Positions 26,225 through 34,687 of a stretch of DNA of 64,000 nucleotides are shown piece after piece; positions within the stretch are counted from its first letter, which is position 1; each line of letters begins with the position of its first letter. Source of the stretch: Flagellimonas amphidinii. Lineage in GTDB: Bacteria > Bacteroidota > Bacteroidia > Flavobacteriales > Flavobacteriaceae. The notes under the pieces are model-generated. The model did no database searches and was not told the DNA's origin. It worked only from the letters and a program-made list of their open reading frames with translations. The stretch is from NCBI RefSeq assembly GCF_013090115.1, contig NZ_JABFNN010000039.1, positions 186,001 to 250,000 on the forward strand. Reading direction: 5' to 3'. The position numbers and the translations under genes were made by a program.

Positions 26225-26289
26225 TGTCATATTGAGCGCAGTCAAAATGGACATAGAAATCTAGATTTCTCACTTCGTTCGAAATGACA
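26225..26289. repeat. REP-like palindromic element between hisB and hisH
   Basis: This 65-base element begins TGTCATATTGAGCG and ends CGTTCGAAATGACA, imperfect terminal inverted repeats (11 of 14 matches). It contains the perfect 16-bp palindrome AGAAATCTAGATTTCT at 26255-26270. It resembles the dispersed repeats with a GAGCGCAGTC core that are common between genes in Flavobacteriia. It is the only copy I saw in this window. It fills the hisB-hisH gap, where the other his genes are separated by overlaps or very short gaps, and could form an mRNA hairpin. Confidence 0.75.
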
Positions 26290-26301
26290 AATGGACTTAA
26301 A

Positions 26302-26886
26302 ATGAATATTATAATTATTGATTACGGAGCTGGAAACATCCAAAGCATCAAGTTTGCCATAAAACGGTTGGGGTTTGAAGCAAGTTTAAGTCATGATGTC
26401 GAGGAAATCCAGAATGCGGACAAGGTCATTTTTCCCGGGGTGGGCGAAGCAAGTTCGGCCATGAAAAAATTAAGGGTAACCGGACTTGACAAGTTGATTC
26501 CTAAGCTAAAACAGCCTGTTTTGGGGATTTGTCTGGGCATGCAGCTCATGTGCAATTCATCAGAGGAAGGCCATACCCAAGGTCTTGGTATTTTTGATTT
26601 GGACGTGGTGAAGTTCCCCAACACTGTGAAAGTGCCGCAAATTGGTTGGAACCAAATTTCAGGGCTAAATTCCAACTTGTTCCAAACAATACCCGATAAA
26701 TCCCACATCTATTTGGTACACAGCTTTTATGCCCCTTTGGGAAAGGAGACCATTGCCATTTCCGAGTATGGATTGAGCTATAGTGCAGCACTACAGAAAG
26801 ACAATTTTTATGGGGTGCAGTTCCACCCAGAAAAGAGTAGCGAGGTGGGGAGTGACATTTTAAAAAACTTTTTAACCCTTTGTTGA
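26302..26886 (+). CDS. hisH: Imidazole glycerol phosphate synthase, glutaminase subunit
   Basis: HisH hydrolyses glutamine and channels ammonia to HisF. The 194-residue class I amidotransferase has catalytic Cys77 in LGICLGMQL and the His-Glu dyad in GVQFHPEKSS near residue 175. The start is ATG 26302 (MNIIIIDYGAGN), the standard HisH N-terminus. An earlier ATG at 26284 lies in the repeat element and is rejected. The HisF partner is encoded further down the operon at 29016. Confidence 0.96.
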   Translation: MNIIIIDYGAGNIQSIKFAIKRLGFEASLSHDVEEIQNADKVIFPGVGEASSAMKKLRVTGLDKLIPKLKQPVLGICLGMQLMCNSSEEGHTQGLGIFDLDVVKFPNTVKVPQIGWNQISGLNSNLFQTIPDKSHIYLVHSFYAPLGKETIAISEYGLSYSAALQKDNFYGVQFHPEKSSEVGSDILKNFLTLC

Positions 26887-26887
26887 T

Positions 26888-27304
26888 ATGGATTTTGATA
26901 TTTCCACGGATAAAAACAGGTTGGATGTTGCAAAAATTCACCAAGAGATTAAAAACAGCTATTGGGGAGGTTATAGAACTGAAGAAATGACCGTTAAGAC
27001 CATTGAAAATTCCATATGCTTTGGTATCTATTCCAAAGAAGAAGAACAATTGGGATTCGCCAGGGTATTGACCGATAAAGTGGTTTTTGCCTATATCATG
27101 GACGTGATCATTTTTGAACCTTACAAAGGGAAAGGTCTTGGAAAAAAATTTGTGCAGCATATTTTGAACCTGCCAGAAATCAAAAATGTACAAACCGTAG
27201 CACTAAAGACAAAAGATGCTCACGGTTTGTATAAACCCTTTGGGTTTCATAAAGTAGGCAATTCTGATATGTGGATGGCGTTGGACAAAGCAAAATACGA
27301 TTAA
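26888..27304 (+). CDS. GNAT-family N-acetyltransferase between hisH and hisA
   Basis: This 138-residue GNAT protein has an N-terminal [19 protein letters not shown], the acetyl-CoA loop [16 protein letters not shown] and a C-terminal [12 protein letters not shown]. It resembles the small cytoplasmic GNAT subgroup with unknown acceptors. It starts 1 base after hisH and stops 1 base before hisA, so it is surely part of the operon transcript. Sequence identity with the other his-operon GNAT (22316) appears limited to the fold motifs. Confidence 0.9.
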   Translation: MDFDISTDKNRLDVAKIHQEIKNSYWGGYRTEEMTVKTIENSICFGIYSKEEEQLGFARVLTDKVVFAYIMDVIIFEPYKGKGLGKKFVQHILNLPEIKNVQTVALKTKDAHGLYKPFGFHKVGNSDMWMALDKAKYD

Positions 27305-27305
27305 C

Positions 27306-28085
27306 ATGAGAGTGATTCCAGCTATTGATATTATTGAAGGGAAGTGTGTAAGGCTCTCCAAAGGCGATTACAACACCAAAAAAGTATATAATGAAGACCC
27401 GCTTGAGGTGGCCAAGGAGTTTGAGGCCCACGGAATTCAATACTTGCATTTGGTAGATTTGGATGGAGCAAAATCAAAACATATTGTCAACCATAACGTG
27501 TTGGAAAACATAGCTTCCAAAACTAACTTGAAGATTGATTTTGGTGGTGGATTGAAAACCAACGAAGATTTACATATTGCTTTTGAAAGTGGCGCAAATC
27601 AAATTACAGGAGGTAGCATTGCAGTTAAGGATGAAGAGACTTTTTTAGGATGGTTGGAAACGTATGGCTCTGAAAAAATAATACTTGGAGCAGATGCCAA
27701 CAATGAAAAAGTGGCCGTTTCCGGATGGCAGGAAGAATCAGATAAAGCATTGTTGCCTTTTATTCAGACCTATCAACAAAAAGGAATACAATATATCATC
27801 TGTACCGATATCAGCAAAGATGGTATGTTACAAGGCCCTTCTTTTGATCTATATCGAAAGATTCTGGACAAAACCATGCAATGGAAAACCACCATTTCTG
27901 GAAGTGGTGTAGAAGATAAACAGGTGATAGGTGTGAATCTTATTGCAAGTGGTGGTATTTCAACTTTTGATGAGTTTCCCAGACTTGCAGAAATTGGATG
28001 CGAAGGGGTCATTATTGGAAAGGCGATTTATGAGAACAGAATCAGTTTAAAGCAGCTTGAAAACTATATATTGGGAAATGGATAA
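27306..28085 (+). CDS. hisA: ProFAR isomerase
   Basis: HisA is a TIM-barrel enzyme that isomerises ProFAR to PRFAR. The N-terminal catalytic Asp8 ([14 protein letters not shown]) and the second Asp in [13 protein letters not shown] are present, with phosphate-binding GGG and SGG loops. At 259 residues it is slightly longer than usual. A short extra segment (about 198-210, EDKQVIGVN, after TTISGSG) precedes the IASGGIST loop and may be a lineage-specific insertion. Its end overlaps the next gene by 8 bases. Confidence 0.95.
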   Translation: MRVIPAIDIIEGKCVRLSKGDYNTKKVYNEDPLEVAKEFEAHGIQYLHLVDLDGAKSKHIVNHNVLENIASKTNLKIDFGGGLKTNEDLHIAFESGANQITGGSIAVKDEETFLGWLETYGSEKIILGADANNEKVAVSGWQEESDKALLPFIQTYQQKGIQYIICTDISKDGMLQGPSFDLYRKILDKTMQWKTTISGSGVEDKQVIGVNLIASGGISTFDEFPRLAEIGCEGVIIGKAIYENRISLKQLENYILGNG

Positions 28086-28596
28086 GCAAGAACAACTCTT
28101 AAAAGAATTGATTGGAAATGCTGCCTACCGTATGGAAGAGAGTCTTCGTATGATCAAGATATGTTTGGATAAACTCCCCGAAAAAGTAGTTTGGCAAAAA
28201 CCTAACGAATCCACTAATAGCATTGGAAACTTGATTTTGCACCTGTGTGGCAACATCACCCAGTACGGAATCGCTTCACTTCGGAATTTGGACGATGACC
28301 GAAAAAGGGATGAAGAATTTTCAGCATCCTCTGGATACAACAAAGATGAATTGCTTCAAAAATTAAATGATACCATCACAGAAGCCAAAAATGCCTTTGT
28401 TGAAACTCCTTTGGAGGAATTACTTCGTAAACGTTCCGTACAAGGGTTTGAATTCTCTGGTATTGGAAACATCATCCATGTAACAGAACATTTGTCCTAC
28501 CATACGGGACAGATTGCATTATGGACCAAAATATTGAACAATTCGGATTTAGGTTTTTATGATGGAGTTGATTTAAATACACTAAATGATGAATGA
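28078..28596 (+). CDS. DinB-like (DUF1572-type) protein in the his operon
   Basis: From ATG 28078 the product has 172 residues. It fits the DinB superfamily: an N-terminal helix bundle, the metal-ligand segment [13 protein letters not shown] and the C-terminal [20 protein letters not shown] with two His. The Cys after the first His is unusual. The enzymatic role is unknown. It overlaps hisA by 8 bases, so translation is coupled, yet no DinB-type step is known in histidine synthesis. Detoxification of a reactive intermediate is conceivable but unsupported. Confidence 0.85.
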   Translation: MDKQEQLLKELIGNAAYRMEESLRMIKICLDKLPEKVVWQKPNESTNSIGNLILHLCGNITQYGIASLRNLDDDRKRDEEFSASSGYNKDELLQKLNDTITEAKNAFVETPLEELLRKRSVQGFEFSGIGNIIHVTEHLSYHTGQIALWTKILNNSDLGFYDGVDLNTLNDE

Positions 28597-29000
28597 CGAT
28601 TTTAGAATGTAGAATATATAGGGATGAGTAACTTAAAAAAACGTACCCAAGACTTTGCCTTTAATTGCTGGTCTCTTTGTAAAAATTTCCCAAAATCTAG
28701 GGAATATGATGCTTGGGTGAGACAACTGATCAGAAGTTCAAGTTCTGTCGGTGCAAATTATAGAGCAGGTTGCAGAGCTAAATCGGATAAGGATTTCATC
28801 AATAAGTTGAAAATAGTGGAGGAAGAAGTGGATGAAAGTATGTTTTGGTTGGAAATGTTGAAAAAGACTGAAGTGAAACATCAAGAGATTATTCAAAACT
28901 TATGGAGTGAAGCCAATGAACTTCTAGCCATAACGGTTAGTTCAATCAATACAGTTCGTAAAAGGGTCTATCAATCAAAATCATAGTTCGTCATTCTAAA
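28591..29000. repeat. Short inverted repeats flanking the four-helix bundle gene
   Basis: GAATGACGA (28591-28599) and TTTAGAATG (28602-28610) lie just before the four-helix bundle gene. Their reverse complements TCGTCATTC (28988-28996) and CATTCTAAA (28992-29000) lie just after it. The pair brackets exactly this gene and looks like the footprint of an inserted cassette or a repeat pair at its ends. No target-site duplication was identified. Confidence 0.5.
28624..28986 (+). CDS. Four-helix bundle protein (23S rRNA intervening-sequence/Avd-like family)
   Basis: This 120-residue, mostly helical protein contains the family hallmarks WSLCKNFPKSREYDAWVRQLIRSSSSVGANYRAG, KSDKDFINKLKIVEEEVDESMFWL and a C-terminal helix. 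Relatives are encoded in 23S rRNA intervening sequences, next to diversity-generating retroelements (Avd), or as orphans scattered through Bacteroidota. The orphans have no known role and may bind nucleic acid. The gene sits between the DinB-like gene and hisF, flanked by inverted repeats, which suggests it was inserted into the his operon. Confidence 0.9.
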   Translation: MSNLKKRTQDFAFNCWSLCKNFPKSREYDAWVRQLIRSSSSVGANYRAGCRAKSDKDFINKLKIVEEEVDESMFWLEMLKKTEVKHQEIIQNLWSEANELLAITVSSINTVRKRVYQSKS

Positions 29001-29015
29001 CTCTAAATTCAATTT

Positions 29016-29771
29016 ATGTTAACAAAACGAATCATACCCTGTTTGGACATCAAAGATGGAAGGACCGTAAAAGGCGTAAACTTTGTAGACCTTCGTGATG
29101 CAGGAGACCCGGTAGAACTGGCATCAATCTATGCTGAAGAGGGAGCGGACGAACTGGTCTTTTTGGACATTTCCGCAACGGAGGAAAAAAGAAAGACCTT
29201 GGCAGAATTGGTCTATCACGTGGCGGAGACCATTAATATTCCATTTACAGTGGGAGGTGGAATATCCTCCGTGGAGGATGTTGAAATTTTACTGAAAAAT
29301 GGTGCAGACAAGGTGTCCATCAACTCTTCAGCGGTAAAAAGACCAGAATTGATCAATGAGCTCGTGGCCAAGTTCGGTTCCCAATGTATTGTAGTGGCCA
29401 TTGATGCCAAACAGATTGATGGACAATGGAAAGTACATTTGGTAGGTGGAAAGGTTCCTACGGAAATCGATTTATTTGAATGGGCCTTGGAAGTTGAAAA
29501 ACGAGGTGCAGGTGAAATATTGTTCACCTCCATGGATCATGATGGCACCAAAAATGGGTTTGCCAATACTGCTTTGGCCCAATTGTCACAAATGGTCAAT
29601 ATTCCCATTATTGCTTCTGGGGGAGCTGGAGCTGTAGCGCACTTTACGGATACCTTTAAAGAAGGAAAAGCTGATGCCGCTCTTGCGGCCAGTGTGTTCC
29701 ACTTTAAGGAAATAGAAATAAATTATTTGAAAAAAGAATTGAAAAAGGAAGGAATTCCTGTAAGACTGTAA
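29016..29771 (+). CDS. hisF: Imidazole glycerol phosphate synthase, cyclase subunit
   Basis: HisF is the TIM-barrel cyclase that joins ammonia from HisH to PRFAR, releasing IGP and AICAR. The 251 residues contain catalytic Asp11 ([17 protein letters not shown]), the second Asp in VVAIDAK near residue 130, and phosphate-binding GGGI and ASGGAG loops. It lies 29 bases after the four-helix bundle gene and 2 bases before hisIE. Confidence 0.97.
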   Translation: MLTKRIIPCLDIKDGRTVKGVNFVDLRDAGDPVELASIYAEEGADELVFLDISATEEKRKTLAELVYHVAETINIPFTVGGGISSVEDVEILLKNGADKVSINSSAVKRPELINELVAKFGSQCIVVAIDAKQIDGQWKVHLVGGKVPTEIDLFEWALEVEKRGAGEILFTSMDHDGTKNGFANTALAQLSQMVNIPIIASGGAGAVAHFTDTFKEGKADAALAASVFHFKEIEINYLKKELKKEGIPVRL

Positions 29772-29773
29772 CC

Positions 29774-30373
29774 ATGAAAGTAGATTTTTCGAAAAATACG
29801 GATGGACTTGTTCCTGCCATTATTCAAGATGCAAAGACCAAAACTGTTTTGATGTTGGGTTATATGAACCAAGAGGCATTGAATGTTACGCAACAAACCA
29901 AAAAAGTGACATTTTTTAGTCGATCTAAGAACCGCTTATGGACCAAAGGAGAGGAAAGCGGCAACTTTTTGGAATTGATCGACATTAAAAGTGATTGTGA
30001 CAGTGATGCTTTATTGATTTCCGTGAATCCTATTGGCCCAACGTGTCACACAGGAACAGATACGTGTTGGGCACAAGAAAATGTTCAGGAGTATGGGTTC
30101 CTTTCAGATTTGGAAAAAGTAATCGAATCAAGAAAAAGCAATCCTGAAAACCAAGATAGTTATGTGGCTTCTTTGTTTAGAAAAGGAATCAATAAAATTG
30201 CACAAAAAGTAGGGGAGGAAGCTGTGGAAACCGTTATTGAGGCAAAAGATAACGATGATGCCTTGTTTTTGAACGAAAGTGCCGATCTATTGTTCCACTA
30301 TTTGATTTTGCTACAGGCCAAGGGGTTCAAATTGGAGGATATAGTACAAACACTACAAAAGCGGCACAAATAG
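29774..30373 (+). CDS. hisI: Bifunctional phosphoribosyl-AMP cyclohydrolase / phosphoribosyl-ATP pyrophosphatase
   Basis: This HisIE fusion performs steps two and three of the pathway. Residues about 1-105 are the cyclohydrolase (HisI), with LGYMNQEAL, FFSRSKNRLWTKGEESGN and the metal-binding Cys/His in DSDALLISVNPIGPTCHTG. Residues about 110-199 are the pyrophosphohydrolase (HisE), with SYVASLFRKGINKIAQKVGEEAVE and NESADLLFHYLILL. It is the last gene of the operon. A hairpin with a long T run starts 4 bases after the stop. Confidence 0.97.
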   Translation: MKVDFSKNTDGLVPAIIQDAKTKTVLMLGYMNQEALNVTQQTKKVTFFSRSKNRLWTKGEESGNFLELIDIKSDCDSDALLISVNPIGPTCHTGTDTCWAQENVQEYGFLSDLEKVIESRKSNPENQDSYVASLFRKGINKIAQKVGEEAVETVIEAKDNDDALFLNESADLLFHYLILLQAKGFKLEDIVQTLQKRHK

Positions 30374-30376
30374 CAC

Positions 30377-30405
30377 AACTTAAACAAGAGCGTTAAGTTT
30401 TTTTT
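30377..30405 (+). terminator. Terminator of the his operon
   Basis: AACTTAA (30377-30383) pairs with TTAAGTT (30393-30399) around a 9-base loop, followed by T to 30405. The stem is AT-rich and so rather weak, but the position and T run fit the end of the operon. Confidence 0.6.
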
Positions 30406-30446
30406 AAATGCCCAGCCTTTACAGGGAAATACCTTAATTTTATGTA

Positions 30447-31616
30447 ATGGCTATGAACACAAGAAAAGGGTTTCGGTTTACCACCTACGAAGCTCCTGAC
30501 CAAACTCCATTCGAAAAACTCTTCGAGATTTTTCAAGAACTCATCACACATACTTCTGGTGATGTGGAAGAAGCACTGGATTGGCTCCGGGAATTGGACA
30601 AGGAGTATGAACTTACTGATGACGATTATACCATTGATGACTTTATTGAAGATTTAAAGGCCAAAGGATTTATTCGAGAGGAATTTGATATGGATGATGG
30701 AGAACTTGGCGAAGGTGAAGAAGGAGAAGACGATGATGGTAGCGGTAATGGAACATTTTCCATTACTGCCAAATTGGAAAGGATGCTGCGTCAAAGAGCT
30801 CTAGACCAAATCTTTGGCAAAATCAAAAGAAGTGGTTCTGGTACCCATAGGACGGGAAAGTCAGGGCGAGGAGATGAGCATACAGGGGATTTTAGGGAAT
30901 ATCGTTTTGGAGATTCTTTAGAACACATCTCCATGACGGAAAGTCTTCGGAATGCCCAGATCAACCATGGTTTGGATGGATTTTCCTTGAATGAAGATGA
31001 TTTGGTCGTGGAAGATACCCAGCACAAAGCGCAAATGAGCACGGTTTTGATGATCGACATCAGCCATAGCATGATTCTATATGGTGAGGATCGAATTACC
31101 CCCGCCAAAAAAGTAGCCATGGCATTAGCTGAATTGATTACCACTCGATACCCAAAAGACACTTTGGATATTTTGGTCTTTGGCAACGATGCTTGGCCCA
31201 TTCCCATTAAAGATTTGCCCTATCTAAAGGTAGGGCCCTATCATACCAATACAGTTGCAGGGTTGCAATTGGCCATGGATATGCTCCGCAGAAAACGGAA
31301 CACCAATAAACAAATTTTTATGATCACCGATGGTAAACCTTCATGTTTGAGGCTTCCCAACGGGGAATACTACAAAAATAGTGTAGGCCTGGATGATTAT
31401 ATTGTAGAGAAATGTTATGCCATGGCCCAACAAGCCAGAAAACTGCATATCCCCATTACTACCTTTATGATTGCTCAAGATCCTTACCTCATGCAATTTG
31501 TACGGGAATTTACTCAGGCCAACAAGGGAAAAGCTTTGTACACCGGATTAAAAGGGTTGGGGGAAATGATTTTTGAAGATTACGAACAAAATAGAAGAAA
31601 ACGAATCAAAGGATAG
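30447..31616 (+). CDS. VWA-domain protein, partner of a MoxR-like AAA+ ATPase
   Basis: The 389-residue protein has a charged N-terminal region with an acidic, glycine-rich linker (GELGEGEEGEDDDGSG), a basic stretch with KSGRGDEH, and a C-terminal VWA domain (about 195-370). The metal site is DISHS, followed by TDGKP. It has no signal peptide or membrane segment, so it is cytoplasmic. The downstream gene, 12 bases away, encodes an AAA+ ATPase. VWA plus MoxR-type AAA+ pairs act as chaperones that mature or insert metal into client proteins. The client here is unknown. Confidence 0.85.
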   Translation: MAMNTRKGFRFTTYEAPDQTPFEKLFEIFQELITHTSGDVEEALDWLRELDKEYELTDDDYTIDDFIEDLKAKGFIREEFDMDDGELGEGEEGEDDDGSGNGTFSITAKLERMLRQRALDQIFGKIKRSGSGTHRTGKSGRGDEHTGDFREYRFGDSLEHISMTESLRNAQINHGLDGFSLNEDDLVVEDTQHKAQMSTVLMIDISHSMILYGEDRITPAKKVAMALAELITTRYPKDTLDILVFGNDAWPIPIKDLPYLKVGPYHTNTVAGLQLAMDMLRRKRNTNKQIFMITDGKPSCLRLPNGEYYKNSVGLDDYIVEKCYAMAQQARKLHIPITTFMIAQDPYLMQFVREFTQANKGKALYTGLKGLGEMIFEDYEQNRRKRIKG

Positions 31617-31628
31617 CAATTTTTAAAC

Positions 31629-33098
31629 ATGAAATTGAATCAAAATAAAATAAAGACACTTGGAGATTTAAAAGCAGCTGGATACCAAAGTAAAAGTATC
31701 AAAGATGAGCTGCGTGAAAATCTTTTGGGAAAAATAGCTAGTGGTAAAGAGACCTTTCACGGTGTTTGGGGTTATGAAAATTCGGTGATACCAGAATTGG
31801 AACGTGCCATTTTATCTCGCCATAATATCAATTTATTAGGATTGCGGGGGCAGGCCAAAACCCGGTTGGCAAGATTGATGGTGCAACTTTTGGATGAATG
31901 GATGCCGATTATTGATGGTTCTGAAGTTCACGATGACCCATTGAACCCAATTTCCAGATTCGCCATGGAATTGATTCAGGAAAAAGGAGATGAAACTCCA
32001 ATAAAATGGATTCATAGAAATGAGCGATTCTATGAAAAATTGGCCACACCAGATGTAACCGTTGCTGATTTAATTGGTGATGTAGATCCAATTAAGGCTG
32101 CCAATCTAAAATTGTCGTATGCAGATGACCGGGTCATTCATTTCGGTATGATCCCCCGAGCCAATAGATGTATTTTCGTCATCAATGAACTTCCTGATCT
32201 TCAGGCCAGGATTCAAGTGGCACTTTTCAATATTTTGCAAGAGGGTGATATTCAAATTCGTGGGTTTAAATTGAGACTTCCGCTGGACCTTCAATTTGTG
32301 TTTACAGCAAATCCTGAAGATTATACCAATCGTGGGAGTATTGTAACCCCTTTAAAAGATAGGATTGGTTCTCAAATTTTAACTCATTACCCGGAAAGTA
32401 TTGAAATCGCCAAGAAGATAACCCTACAAGAGGCTCAATTGGACCAACGCCAGTCAGATGCCGTGTATGTGCCCAATATTGCCATGGATTTGTTGGAGCA
32501 AATCAGTTTTGAAGCTAGAAATAGTGAATATGTAGATGCCAAAAGTGGCGTAAGTGCACGTATGAGCATTACCGCATTTGAAAATTTGCTAAGTACTGCG
32601 GAAAGAAGGGCCATGCTCGCGGGTGAATCCAAAACCACATTACGGTTAAGTGATTTTATGGGGGTAATCCCATCCATTACTGGAAAAATTGAATTGGTAT
32701 ATGAAGGAGAGCAGGAGGGAGCTGGTTTTGTGGCCCAAACGCTCATTGAGGACGCCATAAAATCTTTGTTTCCCAACTATTTCCCAAAGATTGATAAACT
32801 ACAACGCAAAGATGCTGAAACAGTTTACGACGATGTAATAAGTTGGTTCTTCAATGGTGAAGGATTTGAGCTTCTGGATGATGACACCGATGCTGAATAT
32901 AAATCTAAATTGGATTCCGTACGTCCATTGCAAGATTTATTGAACGAACACCAATCAGATATTTCAAAAGAAGATTCCTATTTTATGAAAGAATTATTGC
33001 TCTGGGGACTGGTTGCCCACAATAAACTGAGCAAACAACGTTTTGTTCAAGGGTTTCAATTTAAGGATTTGTACGGCAGTTATATCAGTGGACTATAG
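31629..33098 (+). CDS. AAA+ ATPase of the magnesium-chelatase/MoxR type
   Basis: This 489-residue protein contains a Walker A motif GLRGQAKTR near residues 76-84 and a Walker-B-like segment CIFVINELPD, in which the usual Asp-Glu is Asn-Glu. The sensor-like VFTANPEDYTNRGSIVTPLKDR and an arginine-finger region match the chelatase I-subunit/MoxR group. It lies directly downstream of the VWA gene and should act with it. Databases often name such proteins magnesium chelatase, but no chlorophyll pathway is implied. The C-terminal part (about 330-489) is not recognised. Confidence 0.88.
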   Translation: MKLNQNKIKTLGDLKAAGYQSKSIKDELRENLLGKIASGKETFHGVWGYENSVIPELERAILSRHNINLLGLRGQAKTRLARLMVQLLDEWMPIIDGSEVHDDPLNPISRFAMELIQEKGDETPIKWIHRNERFYEKLATPDVTVADLIGDVDPIKAANLKLSYADDRVIHFGMIPRANRCIFVINELPDLQARIQVALFNILQEGDIQIRGFKLRLPLDLQFVFTANPEDYTNRGSIVTPLKDRIGSQILTHYPESIEIAKKITLQEAQLDQRQSDAVYVPNIAMDLLEQISFEARNSEYVDAKSGVSARMSITAFENLLSTAERRAMLAGESKTTLRLSDFMGVIPSITGKIELVYEGEQEGAGFVAQTLIEDAIKSLFPNYFPKIDKLQRKDAETVYDDVISWFFNGEGFELLDDDTDAEYKSKLDSVRPLQDLLNEHQSDISKEDSYFMKELLLWGLVAHNKLSKQRFVQGFQFKDLYGSYISGL

Positions 33099-33114
33099 AC
33101 CGTAGTACCGTCAC

Positions 33115-33597
33115 TTATTGCCAAATATTAAGATTGTTGTTATAATCCTCAAAATTATAAACTCCTACATATTGCTTTCGCTGCCAGAAAGAGAATATAG
33201 TTAGGACGGCCAACAAGCTGTACAATACAATGGTGACGATAGCAATAGGCTCAAACGATGGTGGAATTACATGTTGCTCATATTCTGAAAAAGAAGCATA
33301 TACCTGAACACTGTCATAAATTTTATACAGGTAGACCACCGTTACAGCATATAGTCCATATTCCAAATTCCTCATCTTCGGATCGGGCAATTCTTGTTCC
33401 GTAATCTTAAACCAAACTACATAGAGGTATACAAAATGAATCAAGCTTAAAATTGGAAAAATGTAATTATCCGGTTTGAAGAAATAGAATCTATTGGTGT
33501 AGATTCCATAGAAATTCAATACAACCAAAGCCAAAAGAGTAATTAAGATAACTATACCGTTTAATTTCCAGGTAAGTATTTTAGATAGTAGGTTCAT
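33115..33597 (-). CDS. Small four-segment integral membrane protein
   Basis: The 160 residues have about four hydrophobic segments (roughly 13-32, 44-64, 83-100 and 116-137), with a short polar C-terminal tail. I recognise no family. It is convergent with the AAA+ ATPase (16-base gap) and stands alone on its strand, with 214 bases of AT-rich spacer upstream. Role unknown. Confidence 0.7.
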   Translation of the reverse strand: MNLLSKILTWKLNGIVILITLLALVVLNFYGIYTNRFYFFKPDNYIFPILSLIHFVYLYVVWFKITEQELPDPKMRNLEYGLYAVTVVYLYKIYDSVQVYASFSEYEQHVIPPSFEPIAIVTIVLYSLLAVLTIFSFWQRKQYVGVYNFEDYNNNLNIWQ

Positions 33598-33811
33598 GTC
33601 TATTTAATTTGATTTGGGAATTAAATATTTCGCTTCAAAGAACGTAACTTTTTTTTGTTCATTATTTAACTATTCGATAAAAGCTCAACAAAGTTGGATA
33701 AGCAGGTAATTGTTAGAATTCAGGTTATTCCCACACACTTAATTATTTGATTATTATGATCATACTTTGACATCTTCGGATTTTTTGTATTTTGGATGAA
33801 ACGCTGAACTC

Positions 33812-34687
33812 ATGCCAAATTGGCTTTACATAGTATTGCTTGTAATAGGAATTTACATTCTAATTAGTGTATTGCTTTATTTTCTTCAGGATTATTTTTT
33901 GTTCAAACCTGAGAAGCTTTCCAAGGACTTTCAATTTTATTATGATAATCAGGCAATTGAGGAATATAATTTTGAAACTCGGGATGGGGCCATAATCAAT
34001 GGACTTCGATTTAAATCCCAAAACCCTAAAGGAGTGGTGTTTTATCTAAAAGGTAATTCCAAAAGTATAAAAGGGTGGGGCAAATTTGCTGTAGATTTCA
34101 CCCGGCATGGCTATGATGTGATCATGGTGGATTACCGAGGCTTTGGAAAAAGCACGGGCAGAAGAACCCAAAAAGCTGTAAAACGGGACATGCAGGTGGT
34201 GTACAACAAAATCAAAGAAAAAGTGGCCGAAAAATACATCATTCTCTACGGGCGTTCCATGGGCTCAGGTTTTGCTGCCAAGTTAGCTTCCATGAACAAT
34301 CCGCGAATGCTCATTTTGGACGCGCCTTATTATAGTTTGAGCAAGGTTGCCAAAAAATATATTCCCTTTATGCCTCTTTCTCTACTCATAAAATTCCCGA
34401 TGCCTACGTATAAATGGTTAAAATATGTCAATTGCCCCATTCATATTATTCATGGAACAGATGATCGATTGATTCCTTATAAAACCAGTGTGAAACTATC
34501 CAAAATAAAACCCGAACTTACAAAGCTATATACGGTAATTGGCGGGGGGCATAAAAACCTGAACAATTTTGAATCTTATCACAAAATGTTGGAAGAAATT
34601 ATGACAACAAGGCCTAAGAAAGTGAATTTGGAAGGTTCCAGCATCAATGTGAGACATTCTTCAAAAAGAGCGAATGCAAAAGCTTAA
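33812..34687 (+). CDS. Membrane-anchored alpha/beta hydrolase, first of a tandem pair
   Basis: The 291 residues start with one membrane segment (about 3-23) and then an alpha/beta-hydrolase domain of the BEM46/ABHD13 type. The nucleophile elbow is YGRSMGSG, the acid is in GTDDRLIP and the base is in GGGHKNL. The oxyanion segment reads YLKGNSKSIKGWG, with Lys where the neighbouring paralogue and most relatives have His (FHGN). The C-terminus has an extra basic tail of about 30 residues. It overlaps the next gene by 14 bases. The substrate is unknown; lipid- or peptide-ester hydrolysis is possible. Confidence 0.88.
   Translation: MPNWLYIVLLVIGIYILISVLLYFLQDYFLFKPEKLSKDFQFYYDNQAIEEYNFETRDGAIINGLRFKSQNPKGVVFYLKGNSKSIKGWGKFAVDFTRHGYDVIMVDYRGFGKSTGRRTQKAVKRDMQVVYNKIKEKVAEKYIILYGRSMGSGFAAKLASMNNPRMLILDAPYYSLSKVAKKYIPFMPLSLLIKFPMPTYKWLKYVNCPIHIIHGTDDRLIPYKTSVKLSKIKPELTKLYTVIGGGHKNLNNFESYHKMLEEIMTTRPKKVNLEGSSINVRHSSKRANAKA

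Noticed and set aside
26284..26301. Upstream ATG for hisH at 26284
   Set aside because: It lies inside the REP-like repeat, and the HisH family starts with the MNIIIIDYG segment at 26302.
30447..33098. Chlorophyll-type magnesium chelatase
   Set aside because: The ATPase and VWA genes resemble chelatase subunits I and D, but no tetrapyrrole pathway genes are present, and such pairs usually act as general AAA+/VWA chaperones in this phylum.
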